This document shows, in pieces, positions 9,101-16,312 of a stretch of 64,000 nucleotides of DNA. Position 1 is the stretch's first letter. The number at the start of each line of letters is the position of its first letter. The notes beneath the pieces are model-generated. The model was not told where the DNA came from and did no database searches. It saw only the letters and a list, made by a program, of their open reading frames with translations. The DNA lies in assembly GCA_013002885.1 (NCBI GenBank), contig JABDLS010000060.1, positions 1 through 64,000 of the forward strand. The letters run 5' to 3'. The DNA comes from Gemmatimonadota bacterium. Its GTDB lineage: Bacteria; Gemmatimonadota; Gemmatimonadetes; Longimicrobiales; Gaopeijiaceae. The position numbers and the translations under genes are program-made.

Positions 9101-9253
9101 CGGGCCATGGAGGAAGCGGGCATCACCGTGGTGCGAAGACGCCCTCTCCACGGGACCCTGAACCGCCACAATCTGCCGTATGTGCGGGCCAAGGTGCAGC
9201 GGGCGGGTCACTGGCTCGGTGACATGTTGTCCCAGGAGCTTTCAGGGGACTGA
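6173..9253 (+). CDS. opgH-ribA: Fusion of glucan glucosyltransferase OpgH with GTP cyclohydrolase II (RibA)
   Basis: One uninterrupted 1026-codon frame. Residues 1 to about 590 are OpgH: membrane helices, a family-2 glycosyltransferase core ([40 protein letters not shown] as the QxxRW-type motif) and C-terminal helices. After a charged linker comes a segment beginning [16 protein letters not shown], like the N-terminal extension of long RibA proteins, then an S/N/G linker with repeated SSNG. Residues about 840-1020 are GTP cyclohydrolase II: zinc ligands C875, C886, C888 ([20 protein letters not shown]), [18 protein letters not shown] and [16 protein letters not shown]. OpgH polymerises UDP-glucose at the inner membrane; RibA opens GTP to start riboflavin synthesis. 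The core motifs of both look intact. The ATG at 6173 is preferred; TTG 6158 is in frame. Why they are joined is unknown. Assembly error seems unlikely because codon use stays regular across the join. Confidence 0.9.
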   Translation: [1026 protein letters not shown]

Positions 9254-9302
9254 CGCGGTCGTTCAGAGGATCGCCGCGGGCTTTCGGGGGACCGACGCGG
9301 GC
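9240..9302. repeat. Three 21-bp imperfect tandem repeats spanning the opgH-ribA stop codon
   Basis: Units at 9240-9260, 9261-9281 and 9282-9302 agree at 16 to 17 of 20 core positions. Each unit is seven codons in the frame of the fusion gene (LSGDxRG, RSEDRRG, LSGDRRG). The TGA stop in unit 1 sits where unit 3 has CGA, so the present stop may have arisen by a C-to-T change within a repeated tail. Confidence 0.75.
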
Positions 9303-9349
9303 TTAGGTTGAGCAACGCTTCTCCCGGCGTTTCTCAAAGGAGTCCGAGA

Positions 9350-9691
9350 TTGTCCGCACCCGACGAGTTCACGCTCTACGACCTTCGCGTCGAGGTCGTC
9401 GAAGGGGACCGCCCCATGGTCTGCAACCACGCGGCTGGCGACTACTTCGAGCTCTCGGGCGAGAACCTCAGCTTTCCGCCCGGTCAGACGTTCCCTCTGT
9501 ACTCCCTGGCCGCCCTCCTGCCCATCCTACCGGCAAAGCAGCGGGAGACGGACCCGGCGGACTGGATGACCACCGACATGGACGTGGCGTGCCCCGACCC
9601 CCACTGCGGTGGCCGCTTCCGCATCACACGCACCGGGAAGACCACCTTCCGTCACGGAGACGTCACCCGGGTGCCACTGGGAGGCGGATGA
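9350..9691 (+). CDS. TIGR04076-family protein
   Basis: A 113-residue protein with the features of the TIGR04076 family: an early VEVVEG strand, a conserved cysteine-histidine turn (MVCNHAAGDYFEL), an aromatic LYSLAALLPILPA segment and the C-terminal CPDPHCGGRFRITR. The function of this family is unknown. Start choice: the TTG at 9350 has a strong AAAGGAG ribosome-binding site seven bases upstream, better than the TTG at 9308. It lies in the same frame as the upstream fusion gene, separated by its TGA and 32 sense codons. The aldo/keto reductase starts 19 bases after the stop, and a functional link between the two is likely. Confidence 0.8.
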   Translation: MSAPDEFTLYDLRVEVVEGDRPMVCNHAAGDYFELSGENLSFPPGQTFPLYSLAALLPILPAKQRETDPADWMTTDMDVACPDPHCGGRFRITRTGKTTFRHGDVTRVPLGGG

Positions 9692-9710
9692 GGAAGGACC
9701 GCACTTCGAG

Positions 9711-10775
9711 ATGATCGAGCGGACCGAGCTCGCCCCCGGCTACGCCATCTCCCGTCTCGTCCATGGCGGCTGGCAGTTTTCATCCGGGCACCGGCTCTCC
9801 GACGCCCAGCTCGACGACGCCGTGGGCGTGCTCATGGCTTCGGCCGATCTCGGTGTCACGACCTTCGACTGTGCCGATATCTACACGGGTGTGGAGGAGT
9901 TGTACGGTCGCTTTCTTCGGGCCTGGTCCGAAGAGGGAACCGGCGCGTCCATCCAGATCCACACGAAGTTCGTCCCGGACTACTCCGACCTTCCCGACGT
10001 GGACCGGGGGTACGTCCGTCGTATCGTCCATCGCTCGCTCGCGCGTCTGGGCGTCGAGCGCGTGGACCTCGTCCAGTTCTACTGGTGGCGGGAGGAGGTG
10101 CCGGGCATGGAGGACGCGGCCTCCTGGCTCGCCGAGCTCCGCGACGAGGGCAAGATCCGCCATGTCGCCGTCACGAACATGGACGCCGCGCGCCTCGCCC
10201 GAATCCGGGACACCGGGGTCGAAGTGGTGAGCAACCAGGTGCAATACTCCCTGCTCGACCGTCGGGTCGAGGGGCCCCTGGCCGCACGGTGCGCCGAGAC
10301 GGGCATGCGGCTCGTCGCGTTCGGAACGCTGGCCGGTGGCTTCCTCACCGATCGGTGGCTGGGAAAGTCGGATCCCGCTCGTGGTGGGAAGCTGGGCGAC
10401 CTGGCCAACCGATCGTTGGTGAAGTATCGGTTGATCATCGAAGAGTTCGGCGGATGGGATGCCTACCAGGCGCTCCTCGAAACCCTGGCCGACATCGCCC
10501 GAGCTTGCGGCGTGGAGATATCGGCGGTGGCGGTGCGATTCGTCCTCGATCAGCCCCACGTCGCCGCCGTCATCGCCGGCGCCACCCGGATGGGGCAGAT
10601 GTCGAGGAACGCCGTGGCTTTCCGGGTGCGGCTCGACGCGTCGGACCACGCCCGGATCAGGGCCCTCACCGACGCCGCCCCGGGGCCTGCGGGTGACGTC
10701 TTCGAGTTGGAACGCGATCGTGAAGGGCCCCACGGACGCATCATGAAATACGACCTGAACCGCACCACGGGTTGA
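9711..10775 (+). CDS. Aldo/keto reductase with a substituted catalytic histidine
   Basis: A 354-residue NADPH-type aldo/keto reductase barrel. Catalytic D53 and Y58 (FDCADIY) and K86 (IHTKF) are present. The usual histidine of the DLLQLHW strand is replaced by Y124 (DLVQFYWW). The C-terminal cofactor region IAGATRMGQMSRNAVAF matches the family. The ATG at 9711 is preceded by GAGGAAGG. The gene follows the TIGR04076 gene closely and ends seven bases before the helicase gene, so all three may be cotranscribed. Substrate unknown; histidine substitutions occur in some AKR subfamilies and can change substrate class. Confidence 0.9.
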   Translation: MIERTELAPGYAISRLVHGGWQFSSGHRLSDAQLDDAVGVLMASADLGVTTFDCADIYTGVEELYGRFLRAWSEEGTGASIQIHTKFVPDYSDLPDVDRGYVRRIVHRSLARLGVERVDLVQFYWWREEVPGMEDAASWLAELRDEGKIRHVAVTNMDAARLARIRDTGVEVVSNQVQYSLLDRRVEGPLAARCAETGMRLVAFGTLAGGFLTDRWLGKSDPARGGKLGDLANRSLVKYRLIIEEFGGWDAYQALLETLADIARACGVEISAVAVRFVLDQPHVAAVIAGATRMGQMSRNAVAFRVRLDASDHARIRALTDAAPGPAGDVFELERDREGPHGRIMKYDLNRTTG

Positions 10776-10782
10776 ACCGCGC

Positions 10783-13700
10783 ATGATCATCGACATGCCC
10801 CTTCCAGACCGGGCGGCCCGCCAACGCGTCGTGTCGGATCTGGACGCCAACCTCCTGGTGGAGGCTGGTGCCGGGTCGGGGAAGACCACCGCCCTAGTGA
10901 GACGGATGGTGGCGTTGGTCCGCACGGGATTGGCCACCGTCGACGAGATCGCGGCGGTGACCTTCACCCGGAAGGCGGCGGCCGAGCTGCGGGAGCGCTT
11001 CCAGGCTGAAATCGAGAGCGAGCTCCGGGCGGCCCGCGCGTCGGCGAAGGCCGGCTCAGCGGAAGATGCGCCGCTCGACCCCCTCGAAGTCGAGCGCCTC
11101 GCCAGCGCCCTCAGCGAGATCGATCGGGCCTTCGTAGGCACAATCCACTCGTTCTGCGCCCGCCTGCTCAGGGAGCGGCCGTTGGAGGTCGGCCTCGACC
11201 CCGGCTTCGAAGAACTGCCGGTGGAGGAGCGCGCGGGGCTGCGCCGTCGCTTCTGGGACGCGTATCTGGAGCGCCTGGCCCGGGACAGCGATCCGCTCCT
11301 GGAGGAACTGGCCAGAGCCGGTTTACGACCGGCTCTGCTCTTCGGGCTCTTCGATCGCCTGGTGGAGAACCCCGACGTCCACTTCCCCGTGGATGGACTG
11401 GAGCCGCCGTCGGTGTCGGAGGTGCAGCCGGTACGGGAGGCGTTGGAAGAGATCGTGGATCGTGGCTGGGAGCTCATGGACGACGTCCCGCCGGAACGGG
11501 GGTGGGATTCCTTCCAGAGGCGGATCCGTAAGCTCCAATTCGAGCGCGAGGTCACGGGATGGACCGAGCGTGCCGATCTCTTCGAGGCCATGGCTACACT
11601 CTGCAAGCCGGCGTCTTCGAAGGGGCACACCACGACCTTCAATCGCTGGCGCGACAAAGAGATGACGCGGGCGGTCATGGGTAGCGCGAACGAGTTCGGG
11701 CATGGCGATACGCCGGCCCAACGGATCGTCGACCGGTGGTACGCCTACCGGTATGGGCTTGCCATTCGCCTGGGCCAGGCGGCCTCGGAGGCGTTCGCCG
11801 AGCATCGCCGCCGCATCGGGAAGCTGGACTTCCAGGACCTCTTGCTCCTCGCCGCGCGCCTTCTGAGAACGAACCCGGATGTCCGGCGGCAGTTGGGTCG
11901 GCGCTACCGGCGCCTCCTCGTCGACGAGTTCCAGGACACCGATCCCCTCCAGGCCGAGATCATGCTCCTCTTGTCGTCGGAGCCGGAGGAGCGAGCGGAA
12001 GGGGCCGAGGAGGCAGGAGCGACGGCGAGTGAGATGGCGCCGGTGGGAGAGGCCGACTGGCGAAGCGCGGTGCCCCGACCCGGCGCCCTCTTCGTCGTCG
12101 GTGATCCCAAGCAGAGCATCTATCGCTTCCGTCGCGCAGACATCCAACTCTACGCATTGGTCCGGGATCGCTTCGACGCCTTCGGAGAGGTGGTCTCGCT
12201 TTCGGCCAACTTCCGCTCCCGTCCGCCCATCGGCGACCTGGTGAACCAGGTCTTCGGAGCACCGGACTTCTTCCCCGACGAGGCGACCCTCCAGCAGGCC
12301 GCGTTCGAGCGACTGGACACCCGGCCGCCCACCGATCCGGTGGTGGCCGAGGGCATCTTCACCTACCACCTCGACCCGAAGGGCAACCGGAAGGACCTCG
12401 CCGCGGTCGATGATGGCGCCCGCATCGCCAGTTGGATCAGGCGCCGGGTGGACGCCGGCGAGCGAGCGCCTGCCGACTTCCTCGTCCTCACCCGGGGGCG
12501 GGGCCAGCTGGCGGCGTACGCCCGGGCCCTGGAGGCGTACGGCCTCCCGGTGCAGGTCACCGGAGCGGGGATCGGCGTTGAAGACGAGATCCATGAACTC
12601 CAGGTGGTGCTGGCGTGCATGATCGACCCGACGGATCCGGTGAAGGTGCTGTCGGCGCTCGTGGGCCTCCTCTTCGGACTGGACTACGAGCAGCTCGTGG
12701 AGCATCGGCTCGCCGGTGGGTCCTTCGACGTCATGACCCCCGGCGAGGGTGGCCAGTCCGATGTCCTGGTCGCCCTCCGGCGTCTACACGGATGGTGGCG
12801 GGAGTCCGTCACACGTCCCGCCGACATCTTCATTACCGGCCTGGCTCACGATCTGGGACTTCTCCCGCTGGCGGCGTCGGGCGACCTCGGCTCCATCCGG
12901 GCCGGTGCCGTCCTCTACGCTCTGGACTCGGTCCGGGCGGCGGCGTTGGCGGGTGACGCTTCGCTCCCTGGTGCTCTGGGAGCTCTGACCGCGGCCCTGG
13001 AGCTCACCGAGGCCGAAGCTCCCCTGGAGCCTGGGCGACCCGACGCCCTCCGTCTCATGAATCTCCACCAGGCCAAGGGGCTCGAGGGGACCGTCGTCAT
13101 CCTCGCCGACCCCACCGACCGGAGGGTCTTCCGACCGGACGTGCACCTGGCTCGGGGAGACGACGGCCGGGCAGAGGGCTTCCTCCGGGTCACCGAGGTA
13201 TCGACGGGTCCCCGCCCCTCGGACGATCTGGCCCGCCCCCTGGGATGGGCGGACCGGGAGGAAGAGGAGGCACGCTTCGAGGCCGCCGAAGAGGTGCGCC
13301 TACTCTACGTCGCCGTGACCCGGGCCCGGGAGGAACTGGTCGTGGCGCGCTGGCCGGAGGGGAGGGGGACGTCGCCCTGGGCGCCCCTGGACGACTGGCT
13401 GGACTCTCACGCGACGCTCTTGGAGTGGGACATCGACGAACCGCTGGCCCGTGAAGAGCTGGAGTTGACGCCCGAGTCGGTGCGCGCCGAGCGCCAGAGT
13501 GCCGCCGAGGCGTTGGAGGCCGGAAGTCGTCCTTCCCACAGGCACGTGACCGTCACCGAGGTGGCAAAGGGCCACACCGTACGGTCGTCCGGCGTGCCGC
13601 CGGTCGGCCCGCCCGAGGCCGGGGCCGCCCTCCGTGGCTACTCCTGGGGAAGCGCGGTCCACGGCGCACTGGCCGTGGCGACGGCCGCCGTATCCGCAGA

Positions 13701-14289
13701 AGCCCTCCGGGCGGCGTGTCGCAATCTCCTCATCGAGAACCAGAGGCCCCTGGACGACCACGGTGAACCGGTGGAAATCGCCGAGCTCCTGACGCTCCTG
13801 GAGGCCGTGAGGTCGTCCTCGCTTTGGAGCCGGGCCATGAAAGCTGAACGCTTCATGGCCGAGGTCCCCTTCTCGGTGCCCGACGTGGAGCCGGAAGCCA
13901 CGGAGGAGCCGCCGAGGCGTCCGGAGAAGTCGGCGGAGCCGCCGAAGCGGCAGCTCGACCTCTTCGGTGAGGAGATCGTTTCGGCGGAGGAGGTCGAGAC
14001 CGACACCCGACCCGTCGTCGCTGCCCCAGCCGCCACACCGGAGCTCCCCTCCGCCCACGCTCGCATGGTCCTGGAAGGCGTCATCGACCTCGCGTTCCGC
14101 GAGTCCGACGGGTGGGTCATCGCCGACTACAAGACGGATGTGGGCACCGACCCCCACTTCGCCTCGCGGGAGGAAGCGTACCGGCGACAGGTCGACATCT
14201 ACGCCCGCGCCTGGCAGCGCCTCACCGGAGAACCGGTGAAGGAGCGGGTGCTCTTCTTCACGTCCCAGGGGCGAATCGAGCGATGGTAG
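10783..14289 (+). CDS. AddA/RecB-like UvrD-family helicase with C-terminal nuclease
   Basis: A 1168-residue superfamily 1A helicase. Walker A is EAGAGSGKTT (around 27-36), motif Ia is FTRKAAAELRERF, motif II is LLVDEFQDTD (about 378-387), motif III GDPKQSIYRFRRAD (about 440), motif V LHQAKGLEGTVVILAD and motif VI RLLYVAVTRAREELV. The C-terminus carries a PD-(D/E)XK nuclease: SWGSAVHGAL, then VLEGVIDLAF, IADYKTD (D1115, K1117) and the QVDIYARAW helix. This is the architecture of AddA and RecB, which resect double-strand breaks for RecA. The partner gene addB, normally adjacent, is not in the window; an aldo/keto reductase sits upstream instead. The enzyme may pair with a distant AddB or act alone. 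Confidence 0.9.
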   Translation: MIIDMPLPDRAARQRVVSDLDANLLVEAGAGSGKTTALVRRMVALVRTGLATVDEIAAVTFTRKAAAELRERFQAEIESELRAARASAKAGSAEDAPLDPLEVERLASALSEIDRAFVGTIHSFCARLLRERPLEVGLDPGFEELPVEERAGLRRRFWDAYLERLARDSDPLLEELARAGLRPALLFGLFDRLVENPDVHFPVDGLEPPSVSEVQPVREALEEIVDRGWELMDDVPPERGWDSFQRRIRKLQFEREVTGWTERADLFEAMATLCKPASSKGHTTTFNRWRDKEMTRAVMGSANEFGHGDTPAQRIVDRWYAYRYGLAIRLGQAASEAFAEHRRRIGKLDFQDLLLLAARLLRTNPDVRRQLGRRYRRLLVDEFQDTDPLQAEIMLLLSSEPEERAEGAEEAGATASEMAPVGEADWRSAVPRPGALFVVGDPKQSIYRFRRADIQLYALVRDRFDAFGEVVSLSANFRSRPPIGDLVNQVFGAPDFFPDEATLQQAAFERLDTRPPTDPVVAEGIFTYHLDPKGNRKDLAAVDDGARIASWIRRRVDAGERAPADFLVLTRGRGQLAAYARALEAYGLPVQVTGAGIGVEDEIHELQVVLACMIDPTDPVKVLSALVGLLFGLDYEQLVEHRLAGGSFDVMTPGEGGQSDVLVALRRLHGWWRESVTRPADIFITGLAHDLGLLPLAASGDLGSIRAGAVLYALDSVRAAALAGDASLPGALGALTAALELTEAEAPLEPGRPDALRLMNLHQAKGLEGTVVILADPTDRRVFRPDVHLARGDDGRAEGFLRVTEVSTGPRPSDDLARPLGWADREEEEARFEAAEEVRLLYVAVTRAREELVVARWPEGRGTSPWAPLDDWLDSHATLLEWDIDEPLAREELELTPESVRAERQSAAEALEAGSRPSHRHVTVTEVAKGHTVRSSGVPPVGPPEAGAALRGYSWGSAVHGALAVATAAVSAEALRAACRNLLIENQRPLDDHGEPVEIAELLTLLEAVRSSSLWSRAMKAERFMAEVPFSVPDVEPEATEEPPRRPEKSAEPPKRQLDLFGEEIVSAEEVETDTRPVVAAPAATPELPSAHARMVLEGVIDLAFRESDGWVIADYKTDVGTDPHFASREEAYRRQVDIYARAWQRLTGEPVKERVLFFTSQGRIERW

Positions 14290-16226
14290 ACAGCCGCGCC
14301 GTGCCGAAGTGGCCCCCGCCGGGTCTCGAGCGAATCCAGGGCGACCTCTTCGGTGTCGCGACACGGGCGGCCCTGGCAGGCGCATTCCTCGTCCTTCCCC
14401 TCCTCTTCGTCGTGACCCGCGACGCCGGCTTCGCCACACTCGGTCCCCTGGCAGACGCGTGGTGGGTAGCGGTGGCTCTGGCAACGGTGGGTCTCGCCTT
14501 CGCGCTGGACGCCGTCGGCCGCACCGCCAGGACCCTTCAAAGGGCCCGCCGGGGAGTCGAGTCCGGTTACACGTCGGTGACGATTCTCCAGGTGCTGACC
14601 GACACCAGGCGCGACACGGGCTTTCTTCTGGCGGGTGCCCGGCACTTCTCGGAGGTGTCGGCTGGGGAGCGCGCCGCCATGGCGCGCGGTCGGGTGCTGT
14701 CGGGTGTCGCGTTGGCTCTCGCCGGACTCTGGACCGTGGTGGCGTTCTCACTCGGTCTCATGCTGGCCGCCAAGGGAATACTCTCACCGACGGCTCTCGA
14801 GTGGGTGACCCTGGGCCCGGCGCTCGCGTGCTACCTGGTGGGCGGCATCACGTACCTGTGGGAGGAGGCTCGAGTGCGCCGTGCCCGGAGGGCGTGGTAT
14901 GCCCAGCCGCGGGCGAGTGCCGAGGTGGATGCCGAGGTGAGCCGCTGGCGTGCGGCCGCGGCGTCGCCGGAGAGCGTGGCCTCGGTGGGTGAAGAAGGAG
15001 ACGGGGAAGCCCGTGTGCGTGCACTCTCTGCCGCGCGCGTCGCCATGGGGGTGCTCGCGCTCCTCGTGGCTCTACCGGTGCTGACGCTCGTTCCTGCCAC
15101 TGCCATCGGTCCCATCCTGTCGGCCGTGTCCGCCCCGGGCTTCGACGGCTACCGGGCACGAGCCGCGCGGGTTGAGGCGTATCGTCCGTACTCCGTCGCC
15201 GGTGATCCTTCGGTTTCGGCGCAGGAGGCGGGCCGGATCCTGCAGGCGGTGACCTTCGCTGGCTCCGGCGACGACCCTGGCCCGGGAGAGCGGGCTCCAG
15301 GGCCCCGGGTCGCCGAGCGGTGGATCCCCGATGTCGGGCTCGACAACCCCCTCGGCCTGGAACCCGCCCTTTGGGGTGACTCCCTCTTCCAGAGAGTGGC
15401 CGCAGGCCTCACCGCCGAGGAGCGCGCCTTTCTGACCGAGGTCGCCGAGCATCCCCTGGCGGACGACTTCGGACGGCTGGCCAGGGCCCCGGCACTCGAT
15501 GCCGCGTCGGGCCGTTGGGAGGAGTCCTTCCCGCCCGGCCTGACCATGGCGACGCTTCCCGTCCCTCCGTTCGGCACCCTGCGTTCGGCGGCCAACGCGC
15601 GTATCGCCGCCGCCGCCGAGGCCTACGCCCGGGGCCGCGACGACGAGGCGGAGACGCTCCTCGCCGAGGTTCTCGCCGTCGGTTTCCTCCTGGCGGACGA
15701 CGGTCCCACGCTCATCGACAACCTGGTCGGCTACGCCGTCGTGGAGTCGGGTGGCGCGGCGCTGGAGCAGTACTACCGGGTGGCGGGGCAGCTGGGGGCT
15801 GCCGCTCAGCTTTCGCGGCTGCGTCAGGTGGCGGAGCGGTCGGCCCTCATGACGAGAGGCGGGGAGCCGCTCGGGCGGGAGGCCTGGGTACGATCTCTAC
15901 CCGATTTCGTCATCGACTCGGCGTTGCCCCGCGGGGTCCGCTGGGAGTACTTCATCAACCTGACCACGCTGGCGCCCTGCCTGAACGTCAACCGGATGGT
16001 CTTCGGTACCGACGAGGAGTACGACGCCTTTGTCGAGGCGGCCGGCGAGGCACTCGTGCGTTGGCCTTCGGAGGAGCCGCTCTTCGACCTGGCTCGTCGG
16101 GGGTGGGTGGGCAGCGCGGGCGCTGGTTCGAGGGGATTGATCGAGAGCCTCGCCGGGCTCTACATGAGCACCGACGAGAACTCGTGTGCCCATGCGCTGA
16201 GTCAGATACCGACCCAGGGATTCTGA
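14283..16226 (+). CDS. Large membrane protein of unknown function
   Basis: A 647-residue protein not assigned to a family. The ATG at 14283 overlaps the helicase stop by seven bases, indicating coupling. Predicted membrane segments are near 30-50 and 58-78 (paired), 140-165 and 175-195 (paired) and about 250-270. The rest is likely extracytoplasmic and alanine-rich and helical. The most distinctive part is the C-terminus, with FVIDSALPRGVRWEYFINL and TTLAPCLNVNRMVFGTDEEY, which look like a conserved domain. No catalytic motif was recognised. It is not an AddB. Confidence 0.75.
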   Translation: MVDSRAVPKWPPPGLERIQGDLFGVATRAALAGAFLVLPLLFVVTRDAGFATLGPLADAWWVAVALATVGLAFALDAVGRTARTLQRARRGVESGYTSVTILQVLTDTRRDTGFLLAGARHFSEVSAGERAAMARGRVLSGVALALAGLWTVVAFSLGLMLAAKGILSPTALEWVTLGPALACYLVGGITYLWEEARVRRARRAWYAQPRASAEVDAEVSRWRAAAASPESVASVGEEGDGEARVRALSAARVAMGVLALLVALPVLTLVPATAIGPILSAVSAPGFDGYRARAARVEAYRPYSVAGDPSVSAQEAGRILQAVTFAGSGDDPGPGERAPGPRVAERWIPDVGLDNPLGLEPALWGDSLFQRVAAGLTAEERAFLTEVAEHPLADDFGRLARAPALDAASGRWEESFPPGLTMATLPVPPFGTLRSAANARIAAAAEAYARGRDDEAETLLAEVLAVGFLLADDGPTLIDNLVGYAVVESGGAALEQYYRVAGQLGAAAQLSRLRQVAERSALMTRGGEPLGREAWVRSLPDFVIDSALPRGVRWEYFINLTTLAPCLNVNRMVFGTDEEYDAFVEAAGEALVRWPSEEPLFDLARRGWVGSAGAGSRGLIESLAGLYMSTDENSCAHALSQIPTQGF

Positions 16227-16269
16227 GCCCACGCCCTGCGAGTTGGTCGGGCCCCGGGATACGGGGTCC

Positions 16270-16303
16270 CCGGCGCCCCAAGGCAGGAGACTCGGGGCGC
16301 CGG
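16270..16303. terminator. Bidirectional hairpin between convergent genes
   Basis: A perfect 10-bp stem (CCGGCGCCCC at 16270-16279 with GGGGCGCCGG at 16294-16303) and a 14-base loop lie between a plus-strand and a minus-strand gene end. There is no T-run on either side, so it may act as a barrier or processing site rather than a classical intrinsic terminator. Confidence 0.5.
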
Positions 16304-16312
16304 ACCGTGTGT

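Noticed and set aside
9251-9253. Second possible selenocysteine TGA at the end of opgH-ribA
   Set aside because: No cysteine is expected there, the only nearby stem (5 bp, 15-base loop) is poor, and the downstream gene has its own strong ribosome-binding site.
6173-9253. OpgH-RibA as an assembly chimera
   Set aside because: Frame, base composition and codon pattern run smoothly across the linker, and the spacer encodes a typical flexible linker and a RibA-type N-terminal extension.
9780-11678. A 632-codon open frame antisense to the aldo/keto reductase and helicase genes
   Set aside because: Serine/arginine-rich composition, no motifs, and both plus-strand genes have strong family signatures.
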